Shown in pieces: positions 43,886 to 52,461 of a stretch of DNA of 64,000 nt. A program made the translations under genes and the position numbers. The stretch spans positions 1,702,501-1,766,500 of the forward strand of contig NZ_CP045354.1 of the NCBI RefSeq assembly GCF_009363435.1, given 5' to 3'. The stretch's first letter is position 1; each line of letters begins with the position of its first letter. The notes below the pieces were generated by a model, which was not told the origin of the DNA, made no database searches, and saw only the letters and a list, made by a program, of their open reading frames with translations. Source of the DNA: Labrenzia sp. THAF82 (GTDB lineage: Bacteria > Pseudomonadota > Alphaproteobacteria > Rhizobiales > Stappiaceae).

Positions 43886-44905
43886 ATGGACGAGACGAAG
43901 AATACCCCGACCGGCCAGGTTCCCACGCTTGCCGATGTTGCCCATGCGGCAGGTGTGTCGACCGCTACGGTGTCGCGCTGTCTCAATCTGCCTGATCAGG
44001 TTACCGAAAAGACGATGCGCCGGGTGATGGAAGCCGTTGACAGGCTGGGATATTCGCCCAATTACAGCGCGCGTGCCCTTGCTGCCAATAGAACCAACAC
44101 CATTGGTGCAATCATCCCCACAATGGAAAACGCGATTTTTGCGCGCGGGCTGCAAGCGTTCCAGGAAGAACTCCATCAAAGCGGCTGCACATTGCTGGTA
44201 GCCAGTTCGTCATATGAGGAAGACCTGGAAGAAGAACAGATCAAGACCTTGACTGCGCGCGGGGCCGACGCGCTTTTGTTGATCGGGTATCATCGCAAGC
44301 CGCGCGTCTACGAGTTCCTGGAGAAACGAAAAATACCCACTCTTGTTGCATGGGCCTTTGACCCGGAGGGTTCCAGGTTGGCAGTCGGCTTTAACAACCG
44401 TGCGGCAATGCATGAGCTTGCCGACATCGTCATGGCTGCCGGTCACAAGAAGATCGGGTGCATTTCTGCCGACACGCTTTCCAATGACAGGGCGAGGGAA
44501 CGCGCTCTGGGCATTCGCGACGCCATGAGTGCGGCGGGGTTGGATCCCAGCACACTTCGGATGGTTGAAACGACTTACTCCATCGAAAACGGCGAGACAG
44601 CTTTTCACGAACTCATGGCGCACCCGGAGCCACCCACTGTCGTCATGTGCGGCAATGATGTTCTTGCCGTCGGAGCGCTGCGGGCAGCCGCTGCGATGAA
44701 CCTCAGAGTTCCGGAAGATGTTGCGATCACGGGGTTCGACGACATTGAGCTGGCAAGCGTTGCACCGGTCCCGTTGACGACCGTCCATGTACCTCATCGG
44801 CGTATGGGACAATTCGCGGCCCAGGCTCTATTGGACGAGTTGAATGGCAAGAAACCGGACAGCATTGAATTGCCGACGGCAATCTACCGCCGCAGCAGTT
44901 TCTGA
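43886..44905 (+). CDS. LacI-family regulator of the DHPS operon
   Basis: A 339-residue regulator. The HTH is TLADVAHAAGVSTATVSRCLNLPDQV, followed by RLGYSPNYSARALAANRTNTIGAIIP, the hinge and start of the effector domain. GFDDIELASVAPVPLTTVHVPHRRMG is the C-terminal signature. The YxPNxxARxL hinge that inserts in the minor groove is intact. Its position beside the 22-base palindrome and divergent from the hps operon makes it the likely local repressor. The inducer could be DHPS or sulfolactate. Confidence 0.84.
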   Translation: MDETKNTPTGQVPTLADVAHAAGVSTATVSRCLNLPDQVTEKTMRRVMEAVDRLGYSPNYSARALAANRTNTIGAIIPTMENAIFARGLQAFQEELHQSGCTLLVASSSYEEDLEEEQIKTLTARGADALLLIGYHRKPRVYEFLEKRKIPTLVAWAFDPEGSRLAVGFNNRAAMHELADIVMAAGHKKIGCISADTLSNDRARERALGIRDAMSAAGLDPSTLRMVETTYSIENGETAFHELMAHPEPPTVVMCGNDVLAVGALRAAAAMNLRVPEDVAITGFDDIELASVAPVPLTTVHVPHRRMGQFAAQALLDELNGKKPDSIELPTAIYRRSSF

Positions 44906-44949
44906 GGCGAACGCAGTTTGACTGGATTTGTCTGGTCGCGCCGACGGCC

Positions 44950-47865
44950 TTAGCCGCCGCAAAGCACCCCGGATTTCAGATTGAAGAATTTCAGCAAGTC
45001 CTGATAGGGCATTGGTTTGGCAAAGTGATACCCCTGAAGCCGATCGCAGCCGAGTTTGGCAAGTATTTCGGCCTGTTCGTTTGTTTCAATGCCTTCCGCC
45101 GTGACACCCATTTCAAGTGAATGGCCAATTTCAATAATGGACCTGAGAAGGCGAAGGCCGCCGCTGCCCCCTGCTGCCAGGGCGGTGAGCCGTCGGTCGA
45201 TCTTGACACGATCGGGGTTGATCCGTTGCAGAGCCACAACGGAGGCGCGGCCGCTTCCGAAATCATCGACTTCAATTGCAATTCCGAGATCGCGCAGCTG
45301 ATCCAGACGGCATAGAAAGTCGTCTTGCTGTTCCTCCAGGAAGATCGTCTCCAGAAGCTCAAAGCTTATCTGACCTGAATAGGTCTGGACGTAGTGCCGG
45401 ATGGCATCGATTTCGTTGTGGTTGACCCGGTTTTCGCTGACATTGAATGACAATGAAGGTGGATTGGACATACGGCCGAATGCCTGTTGGCACTCGCCAA
45501 TTGCCTGCTCGAATATCAGGCGATCGATGTCTCCAGCTACATTGAGATCGGTCGCAATAGAAAGAAATGCTGCGGGAGCAAGAATGCCTTTCTCCGGATG
45601 GCGCCAGCGGGCAAGCACCTCAATGCCGACGGTCTGGCCGGATCTTGCGTCCACTTGTGGCTGATAGAATGGTTCGAATTCCAGTTGCTCAATGGCACGA
45701 AGCACGTCATCTGCCACTTCCTTGGTGCGCCGCACTTCCTCCAGATCCGACTTGTCAAAAATCCCCAGCTGGCCGCGCCCGCGGCGTTTGGCCTTGTAAA
45801 GTGCGACATCGGAATTGGTCAGAAGCTGATCAACATGGGCCAGCGGTGTGCGGGCGAGACCTATGGACGCGCCAAATCTGCATTCCTTGCCTTCAAAAAG
45901 TGTCGGGCGGGAAAGTTCCTGCAAGAGGATCTTTGCTAGTGTTTCTGGCCGGTCGTTGTCTTTGGGTACATAAATCAGGACGACAAACTCATCGCCGCCG
46001 ATGCGTGCAACCACATCTGCGCTCTCGACATTGCGGCGAATACGTTCGGAGATGTCCAGCAACACCTGATCGCCGGCTGCATGCCCCATTGTGTCGTTGA
46101 TGTGTTTAAATCGGTCGAGATCGATATGCAGAGCGGCTATTTCGCCACCTTTCTTGCTTCTTAGATCGACGAGCTCGTCGAATTTGAGGGAAAGGTACCG
46201 TCGATTGCCGAGACCTGTCAGGTCATCATGCAATGCCTTGTAGGTGATTTCCTGGTTCGCTTTTTCAAGCCGTTTGGAATACTGCTCGACGGCCCTGCGC
46301 TGACGCACAACTTCGGTGATGTTCAATCGCAGAACGACATATTCACCCTTTTCGGTGCGAGATCTGACCATGCGATGGTGCTGGTCATCCGCGAATTCGA
46401 AATCCTCGACACCCGGCGCAAGAAGGTCAGGCGAATAGTAGTCTTCAAGCCATTCTTCTTCTCGTCCAATGGCAGCCGGTATGAGACCTTCCATGGCGGC
46501 GTTTCGAAGAAGCACTTTCAGGTTGGTGCCCGAGGTCAAGTCATCGGGTGACTTCGTCATGGAGCGGGCATAGGCCGGGTTCCAGATCACCAGGTTGAGA
46601 TCGGCATCATAGATGGCAAAGGGGTCCGGATAGGCCTTGATCGCGGATATCAGGCGATCCTGCGTGTCTTCCAGCGCCCGCCGTTGACGAACCAGCTCAG
46701 TCGTGTCCAAACGCAAAATGACGAGGTCACCATTTTCAGCCCGGGATCTCAGCAACCGATGGTGAACGTCATTCGGCAGCGCCAGGTCCTGAACCGGCTT
46801 GTCGACATCGCTCTGCTGGTGTGCATCGGACATCCACTCTTCTTCGCGGCCGATTGCGTCGGCAATTTTTCCGGCTCGAATGGCGATCCGGCCAACTGTC
46901 GTGCGGTGCATTCCAACTTTCAAATCGTCGTGGTTATTCGACATCGATGCACGATAGGCATCGTTGCAGACAACCAGACAGTCGTTGGAATCATAAATCA
47001 CGAAAGGCGAGGGATAGGCATTGAGTGCTGCCAACAGTCGTTCCTGGGCGGCCTCGGCGGTTCGCTTTTGCCGGACGAGCTCGGTCGAATTCAGCCGAAT
47101 GATCACATAGTCGCCGTTGGAAGACCGTGACCTCAAAAGACGATGATGAACGTCGCCTTTCAACTCGACATCTTCAATTTCCCTGTCCAGGGTGTCAGAA
47201 GACAAAATGCGGTTGACCCATTCGTCTTCCTGGCCAATTGCCTCCGGGTAACGTCCGTATTTGATGGCCAGTCGCAGCACATCCTTCAGGTGCGTTCCGG
47301 CAACGAGTTCGTTGGGATCGTCCGTGATGGCGGCAGCATAGCCATCGTTCCAGTACACCAGGCTGAGATTGGTATCATAGATGACGATTGGATCAGGATA
47401 GGCATTCAACGCGGAAACGAGGCGTTGCTGCTCCTTGATTGCACCATCCCGTTCCCTCTGAAATTGATCTGCAAGATCCGCGGCGCTTTCTGTCTCAACC
47501 TGAGGCCTGAAGGTCGCGCATAGATGCCACGCATCAGCATTAGCAACTTCTTTGAAGAAGAAGGAGATGCTCACCCAGATGCTGGTGTTGCCAGGACGAA
47601 GGAGCTTTGCCTTCAACGTGAATTTCTGATGGCCCTTCTCAAGCGCCTGAGCGACGCTGTTCTGAATGCTGACCTGTGGGCTGTCGCCAAAGAGTTCATC
47701 CATGGACATGCTAAGCAGGTCTTCCTGCTCATGTCCGGTCAACTCTGAAAAGGCGGTGTTTGCATAGATCAAGCGCGGTGCTGGTGCACCTGAAGCAACG
47801 AGCCCGACAGCGATCGCGTCGCTTGTCAGATCCATAAAACTACTTTTAAGCGCCTCGATACTCAT
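44950..47865 (-). CDS. Multi-PAS GGDEF-EAL protein (cyclic-di-GMP metabolism)
   Basis: A 971-residue soluble protein. Four PAS-like domains precede the catalytic part: one at about 1-115 (IYANTAFSELTGHEQEDLL) and three related copies with the AYPxPFxIYD motif at roughly 150-270, 275-400 and 405-530. The GGDEF domain follows (RIGGDEFVVLIY intact, about 570-720), then EAL. In EAL the key residues are present: EVLARW, FNVSENRVN, LLETIF, DDFGSG, KIDRRL and EGIET, with GYHFAKP at the Gln position. It may both make and break cyclic-di-GMP. No membrane helix is seen. It starts at ATG 47865 after GAGG, with a 259-base gap before the next gene. Confidence 0.87.
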   Translation of the reverse strand: MSIEALKSSFMDLTSDAIAVGLVASGAPAPRLIYANTAFSELTGHEQEDLLSMSMDELFGDSPQVSIQNSVAQALEKGHQKFTLKAKLLRPGNTSIWVSISFFFKEVANADAWHLCATFRPQVETESAADLADQFQRERDGAIKEQQRLVSALNAYPDPIVIYDTNLSLVYWNDGYAAAITDDPNELVAGTHLKDVLRLAIKYGRYPEAIGQEDEWVNRILSSDTLDREIEDVELKGDVHHRLLRSRSSNGDYVIIRLNSTELVRQKRTAEAAQERLLAALNAYPSPFVIYDSNDCLVVCNDAYRASMSNNHDDLKVGMHRTTVGRIAIRAGKIADAIGREEEWMSDAHQQSDVDKPVQDLALPNDVHHRLLRSRAENGDLVILRLDTTELVRQRRALEDTQDRLISAIKAYPDPFAIYDADLNLVIWNPAYARSMTKSPDDLTSGTNLKVLLRNAAMEGLIPAAIGREEEWLEDYYSPDLLAPGVEDFEFADDQHHRMVRSRTEKGEYVVLRLNITEVVRQRRAVEQYSKRLEKANQEITYKALHDDLTGLGNRRYLSLKFDELVDLRSKKGGEIAALHIDLDRFKHINDTMGHAAGDQVLLDISERIRRNVESADVVARIGGDEFVVLIYVPKDNDRPETLAKILLQELSRPTLFEGKECRFGASIGLARTPLAHVDQLLTNSDVALYKAKRRGRGQLGIFDKSDLEEVRRTKEVADDVLRAIEQLEFEPFYQPQVDARSGQTVGIEVLARWRHPEKGILAPAAFLSIATDLNVAGDIDRLIFEQAIGECQQAFGRMSNPPSLSFNVSENRVNHNEIDAIRHYVQTYSGQISFELLETIFLEEQQDDFLCRLDQLRDLGIAIEVDDFGSGRASVVALQRINPDRVKIDRRLTALAAGGSGGLRLLRSIIEIGHSLEMGVTAEGIETNEQAEILAKLGCDRLQGYHFAKPMPYQDLLKFFNLKSGVLCGG

Positions 47866-48124
47866 ACAGGCCTCGTTACCCAGTATTTGACCGTAATACG
47901 CCTGGGTTAGGCAAACATAAACAAACAACAATAATGAAAAGTATCGTAAATGTCGGTTTGTTATCGGGGAAAGGCACAGTTTTTATTGCAGTTTTAAATT
48001 GGCTGTACAGAACTGTGCAACCATTGTCTCTGCGTCAATTGAAAGTGGCGATCGTAGCAAGAATTGTCGGACGCCCGGTCGTGGACCTCGTTGCGTGCAC
48101 TCATTTTCACAAGTGGAAGCGCTG
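47866..48124. other. Intergenic region upstream of the cyclic-di-GMP gene
   Basis: This 259-base stretch is A/T-rich near 47920-48000 and should hold the promoter of the GGDEF-EAL gene and the end of the tetronate operon. No convincing gene, hairpin with a T run or palindrome was seen. Confidence 0.5.
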
Positions 48125-48598
48125 TCAGATCAGACGTCTTTCACTTATAAGAACGCCGTCTGCGTCGGCATAGACCCAATTGCCAGGCCGCAATTCAACA
48201 CCGCCGAAGTGAATGTCTTCCCCGGCTTTGCCCCAACCGTCCTTGGCGCTCTTGATCGGTGAGGTGGCGAGCGCATAGACCAGAATATCCATTTGATCGA
48301 TCTCGACACTATCTCGAATGGCGGCGTTTAGCACCAGTCCCGCCCAACCGTTCTTCAAAGCGAGGCAAGCAAGCATGTCGCCCAGCAGGGCAACGCGCGT
48401 TGAGCCGCCACCGTCCACGACGAGCACCCGTCCATTGCCAGGAGATTCCAATTCCTTTCGGACGACTGAATTGTCCTCAAAACACTTTATCGTCTGGATC
48501 GGGCCTGCAAAATGGGCGCGGCTTCCAAAGCGTCTGAAAGGTAAGTGGACAAGCGAGAGAACATCCGCGTGGTCATCGATCAGGTCAGCGGTTTTCAT
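48125..48598 (-). CDS. RraA-like / hydroxy-oxoacid aldolase-family protein
   Basis: A 157-residue protein with the RraA fold core VVDGGGSTRVALLGDMLACLALKNGWAGLVLNAAIRDS. The GD...RD residues that build the substrate and metal site are present. The family includes RraA ribonuclease regulators and 4-hydroxy-4-methyl-2-oxoglutarate/oxaloacetate aldolases. Since it ends a carbohydrate operon, an aldolase or decarboxylase role on a C4 or C6 keto acid is a better guess than RNase control. It lies 6 bases from otnC. Confidence 0.72.
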   Translation of the reverse strand: MKTADLIDDHADVLSLVHLPFRRFGSRAHFAGPIQTIKCFEDNSVVRKELESPGNGRVLVVDGGGSTRVALLGDMLACLALKNGWAGLVLNAAIRDSVEIDQMDILVYALATSPIKSAKDGWGKAGEDIHFGGVELRPGNWVYADADGVLISERRLI

Positions 48599-48604
48599 GG
48601 GTCC

Positions 48605-49246
48605 TCACATATTGCCGTATTTCACGCGCAGCGCTGCGACGTCGTTTTCTTGCAGCGTCCTGTATGGTGCATCCTGCAAAGCACAAACCAATTTGGCCGT
48701 CTCTTCAAGTTCCTCTGCGGCGCAAACCGCTGAAAAAAGATCTTTTCCTGAAACGACGGGGCCATGATTTGCGAGCAGCACAGCGCTGCACGAGCCATTC
48801 AAGCTGCGTATCAGATCGCCTGCGGCAGGATCGCCCGGCATGACATAAGGCAACTGCCTGACAGTCCCGACCCGCATCACCACATAGGGGGTAAGGGGAG
48901 GGATGCAGTCCGATGGGTCGGTGTCCTGCCTGCAAGAGAGCGCCGTTGCCCATGTGGAATGAAGATGGACCACAGCCCGGGCCTCAGGTCTCGTTTCATA
49001 GAAAGCCTGATGCAGGAAGACCTCCTTGCTGGGCATGTCGCCGGCAACGTGTCGGCCCGCAGGATCAAGCTTCGCAATTCGCTGCGGTTCAATGTCCCCA
49101 AGCCTTGAATTTGTCGGTGTGATGAGGATACCGTCCGGAACACGCGCGGAAACATTTCCGGCAGTTCCGACGCTGAAACCACGTTGGAACAATGAGCGAC
49201 AAAGCACGGACATCTGACCGCGTAGCGCTTCTTCCAAGGGGCTCAT
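48605..49246 (-). CDS. otnC: Class II aldolase-family 3-oxo-tetronate 4-phosphate decarboxylase
   Basis: A 213-residue class II aldolase/adducin-family protein. Zinc ligands are visible as HxH in VHLHSTWATAL and H in LLANHGPVV, with E in SKEVFLH. TAGNVSARVPDGILITPTNSRLG is the phosphate-binding part. OtnC removes CO2 from 3-oxo-tetronate 4-phosphate to give dihydroxyacetone phosphate. It overlaps the OtnK gene stop by four bases, the normal arrangement for this pair. Confidence 0.82.
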   Translation of the reverse strand: MSPLEEALRGQMSVLCRSLFQRGFSVGTAGNVSARVPDGILITPTNSRLGDIEPQRIAKLDPAGRHVAGDMPSKEVFLHQAFYETRPEARAVVHLHSTWATALSCRQDTDPSDCIPPLTPYVVMRVGTVRQLPYVMPGDPAAGDLIRSLNGSCSAVLLANHGPVVSGKDLFSAVCAAEELEETAKLVCALQDAPYRTLQENDVAALRVKYGNM

Positions 49247-50529
49247 GCTGTTCCCTTCATCATGTCCAGGGCCTTTTTGAAGAAATTGCGCGCACCGAAA
49301 TTTCCCGACTTCAAGGCCAGGCAAATGGGCTTTGAGGTGTCGAGGTGCAGTATGGGAACTCCGGGATCAATCTCGATACCGATATGCATCGCTTCAACAG
49401 AACTGTGGTGACAAAGGGCCTTTGCGACAGAGCCGGAGGTTTCGCCACCCGCCACAACGATCCGCGTGAAACCCAGATCGATCAGTTTCGTTGCGGTTTC
49501 GGCAAAGAGCTGTTCAAGGGCTTCTGCTACCCGTGCGACGCCGTAGTCTTCCTGAATTTGTGCAACAATTTCCGGAGCGCTTGAAGAATAAACAAGCGGT
49601 GCGTCTTGCCGATGTTTCGTGAAGAACTCAACGAGCGCCGCACTATCCAGTGAGCCGCTCAGGACAGATGGCACATCGATATCAAGAACCGGATGATTTT
49701 CGGCATGAGCTTCAATTTGCTGCCGCGTTGCGCCCGAACAGGAGCCGGCAAGAATTGCGCCATCGCCCATATTCGAAAGGACAGTGGATTTGGTCGGTTG
49801 AGGTAAGCCTTTTTTGAAGAAATTTCGCGGCAAACCCATCGCAATCCCGGACCCACCTGTCAGCAATCTGGCTCCCTGAAATGCGGCTCCCAAGGCGATC
49901 AGATCGTTGTCGGAAATTGCGTCTGCAACCAGGAAAGTCTTCTCAGTTGTCTGGGTGTCGCTTGATATGCTTCTTGGTGCAAATCGACCTTCGTGAAGTT
50001 CGCCCACCGGAAGATGCGAAACACGCCACGCCGTTTGTTTTTGCAGCCATCTGCGAATGTCAGGATCCGTCATCGGAGTAAGTGGGTGATGCTGCATGCC
50101 ACTCTCGTTCAGGAGCCTGTCATGAACAAACAGGTGTCCCTGATAGACATTGCGGCCAGCGCCTGGAAAGGCAGGGCAGACAAGGACGTTATTCTCATCC
50201 ATTGCAATCGCAAGCGCTTCGGCCACAGGCCCGATATTTCCTGTCGGGGTGGAATCGAAAGTGGAACAATATTTGAAGATGATTTGCGAGCAGCCCTGGC
50301 TTTGCAACCAATCAAGCGCAGCGAGGCTTTCTGAAATAGCGTCATTGACCGGTGATGTCCGACTCTTTAGCGCGATCACACCGGCCTGAATGTCGCTGTT
50401 GGCTGAGGTGGCAGGAACACCGCAATACTGAGCTGTGAGCAATCCACCTTCCGGCGCGACACCCTTGGAGAGAGTGTTCGCAATGTCGCTGGCGCCGGTG
50501 AAGTCGTCCGCAATTACACCAATCAGCAT
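49243..50529 (-). CDS. otnK: Four-carbon acid-sugar kinase (OtnK-like)
   Basis: A 428-residue DUF1537-family kinase. Its N-terminal domain begins IGVIADDFTGASDIANTLSKG and contains KYCSTFDSTPTGNIGP. The C-terminal nucleotide domain has VVAGGETSGSVAKAL and EIDPGVPILHLD. Members phosphorylate 3-oxo-tetronate (OtnK) or D-threonate/D-erythronate (DtnK). Fusion-free and coupled to OtnC, this one is likelier to be OtnK. The start overlaps the racemase-family gene by seven bases. Confidence 0.83.
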   Translation of the reverse strand: MLIGVIADDFTGASDIANTLSKGVAPEGGLLTAQYCGVPATSANSDIQAGVIALKSRTSPVNDAISESLAALDWLQSQGCSQIIFKYCSTFDSTPTGNIGPVAEALAIAMDENNVLVCPAFPGAGRNVYQGHLFVHDRLLNESGMQHHPLTPMTDPDIRRWLQKQTAWRVSHLPVGELHEGRFAPRSISSDTQTTEKTFLVADAISDNDLIALGAAFQGARLLTGGSGIAMGLPRNFFKKGLPQPTKSTVLSNMGDGAILAGSCSGATRQQIEAHAENHPVLDIDVPSVLSGSLDSAALVEFFTKHRQDAPLVYSSSAPEIVAQIQEDYGVARVAEALEQLFAETATKLIDLGFTRIVVAGGETSGSVAKALCHHSSVEAMHIGIEIDPGVPILHLDTSKPICLALKSGNFGARNFFKKALDMMKGTA

Positions 50530-51215
50530 GACTGAACCGCCTTTTGCTGCATGACTTCTATTCGGCTTCGTAAATCCGCCAGTGCAGATTCCGGGCTGGT
50601 GAGTACAGGCGTTTTTGTCACCCGTCGCGATGGCTCGGCTGCACTCGCCATTGAAAACTGCGCCAAAAGGATTGCGTCAAAACCGTCGAGAAGTTGGGTG
50701 CAGTCACGGATCATTCGATCATGTTCGGCGATGTCTCCAGATCGCTTTGCATCCAAAGCGTTTGCGCAAAACACACTGGTTAGCGATGCGCTCGAGCCAC
50801 TCCCTTTTGCTAACCGCTGAAATTCAGCTTCCATGCCGGTAGCCGCCGGCTCAAATGTGTAAATCATGGCCAGGCGTTCTCCGTATGAAAGAGCGTCGCG
50901 AAACATTGCCTCGTTCGGTTTCAAGACCGGCAAGGGAGTGCGCTGCGCCACTTCCTCGATCGCATCGCCGAAGGATGAACAGGTGAAGAGAATGCCGTCG
51001 ATATTCAACGTGCGCGCATAGTCCGTGAGGTCGGCAATTCTTGAATGTAGCGTCGCGGTAAGGCCGCCAGCCTCCTTCAGGTCGCTTTCGAGACTATCGT
51101 CCAGGAGAGAGGCTGTTCGGACTTCGGGCCAGAGCCGTTTTGCCGTGTTTTCAATCGGATCGATGGCAAGGCGTGTTGCGTGAATGAAGGCGATTTTGGG
51201 TCTCTCGGTGACCAT
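50523..51215 (-). CDS. Asp/Glu/hydantoin racemase-family protein
   Basis: A 230-residue protein of the two-cysteine racemase superfamily. The first catalytic Cys is in GILFTCSSFGDAIEE, but the second expected Cys or Thr near residue 180 is seen only as AQFSMAS, so a true racemase mechanism may be altered. Enzymes of this family also act as decarboxylases or isomerases of carboxylic acids (maleate isomerase, arylmalonate decarboxylase). It is coupled to OtnK, so an isomerisation of the tetronate or of 3-oxo-tetronate is a reasonable idea. ATG 51215 is spaced six bases from GGAG. Confidence 0.7.
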   Translation of the reverse strand: MVTERPKIAFIHATRLAIDPIENTAKRLWPEVRTASLLDDSLESDLKEAGGLTATLHSRIADLTDYARTLNIDGILFTCSSFGDAIEEVAQRTPLPVLKPNEAMFRDALSYGERLAMIYTFEPAATGMEAEFQRLAKGSGSSASLTSVFCANALDAKRSGDIAEHDRMIRDCTQLLDGFDAILLAQFSMASAAEPSRRVTKTPVLTSPESALADLRSRIEVMQQKAVQSC

Positions 51216-51289
51216 TTGCATCTCCGTTGGGGCGGCGGTCTGTCGCGCGACCGCCGCCTTGCTGCAGGCACGTCATCTTGGGAGGATGA

Positions 51290-52375
51290 TCAAGCTGCGA
51301 GACTGAGGTCTGAGACGGTTGACGCCACCAGTTGGCCGAAAGCGTCGGTGTCAATGGAGCCGCCAATGTCGCGAGTGCGGTTCTGAGGTACGTCAATTAC
51401 ACGGTCGACTGCTTCTGAAATTGCCGCGCCTGCCTCCATAAGCTTTGAGACACCACGCCGTTCTCCGAGCCAACTCAGCATCATGGCTGCGGAAAGGATA
51501 AGCGAGGTCGGGTTTGCGATATTCTTTCCGGCGATATCAGGCGCTGAACCATGCTGGGCCTGTGCACAACAAAGCCCTGTTTCAGCGTTGGCATTGATGG
51601 AACCTGCCAAGCCAAGTGATCCTGAAAGCTCAGATGCGAGGTCGGAGAGGATATCTCCGTAAAAGTTGGTCGCAACAACGACATCATAGTTCTGCGGCTG
51701 CCGGACGAGCAGGGCGGCAAAGGCGTCGACGATCAGTTCTTCAGTTTGAACACCCGGGAACTCTTTGGCTACTTGCCGGAAGCATTCCAGAAAAAGACCG
51801 TCAGTCATGAGAAAGGAATTGGCTTTGTGGATTGCCGCGACTTTCTTGTCGCGTTGCATAGCGAGTTTGAATGCCTCGCGGCAGATCCTCAGCGAGCCCT
51901 GTCGCGTTATCTTGCGAATTGACAGGGCCATATCGGGATCCGGCATCATCTCGCCGACACCCTTGTACATGTTGCGATCGGGGTAGAAGCCCTCTGTTGC
52001 CTCCCGCATGATGACAAGATCCATGCCGGGCGCTTTGTTGGGCAAGAAGTCCCTCGAGCGGGCGGGGCGCACATTGGCATAAAGGTCCAGCCCGATCCTG
52101 AACCCGGCTGAGACGTTGCGACCGCCTTCGGCAACTGGCGGATAGTCCATGTGGGATTGAGTGCCCAGGATAACACCGTCAAACTGGGTGCGCGCGCGAT
52201 CCAGAACGTCTTCTCGCAGCGTTGTGCCATGAGCCTTCAGGCTTTCGAAACCCGAAGCTTCTTCTTGGAATGAAATGCCAAGGTCAAATTTCTGGTTTGC
52301 TGCTCTGACCACATCGAGCGTGGCTCCCATTATTTCCGGTCCGATCCCATCACAGGGCAAAACCATCAAACGCAT
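51290..52375 (-). CDS. Isopropylmalate/tartrate dehydrogenase-family enzyme
   Basis: A 361-residue beta-decarboxylating dehydrogenase. Landmarks are VLPCDGIGPEIMGATLDVV, the YDVVVATNFYGDILSDLASELSGSLG metal-binding segment, AQHGSAPDIAGKNIANP and IHKANSFLMTDGLF. The family oxidises (2R,3S)-2-hydroxy-3-substituted acids such as malate, tartrate and isopropylmalate. In a tetronate locus it probably oxidises the C2 or C3 hydroxyl of the acid. The usual partner enzymes, LtnD or PdxA2, are absent, so this protein may replace them. ATG 52375 follows GGAGGAAAG. Confidence 0.8.
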   Translation of the reverse strand: MRLMVLPCDGIGPEIMGATLDVVRAANQKFDLGISFQEEASGFESLKAHGTTLREDVLDRARTQFDGVILGTQSHMDYPPVAEGGRNVSAGFRIGLDLYANVRPARSRDFLPNKAPGMDLVIMREATEGFYPDRNMYKGVGEMMPDPDMALSIRKITRQGSLRICREAFKLAMQRDKKVAAIHKANSFLMTDGLFLECFRQVAKEFPGVQTEELIVDAFAALLVRQPQNYDVVVATNFYGDILSDLASELSGSLGLAGSINANAETGLCCAQAQHGSAPDIAGKNIANPTSLILSAAMMLSWLGERRGVSKLMEAGAAISEAVDRVIDVPQNRTRDIGGSIDTDAFGQLVASTVSDLSLAA

Positions 52376-52418
52376 GTCTTTCCTCCAATCAGGCAGGTTC
52401 AATTTCTGTCTGATTGGT

Positions 52419-52449
52419 TTTTATAGCTATAAAATGCAAAAATGCAATC
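52419..52449. promoter_or_regulatory. TTTTATAGCTATAAAA palindrome plus ATGCAA repeats
   Basis: TTTTATAGCTATAAAA (52419-52434) is a perfect 16-base palindrome just upstream of the tetronate operon. It is followed by ATGCAAAAATGCAA. ATGCAAA also occurs just before the TctC gene near 53500. The GntR regulator between them probably binds related sites on both sides. Confidence 0.5.
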
Positions 52450-52461
52450 CGGAAAGTGACT

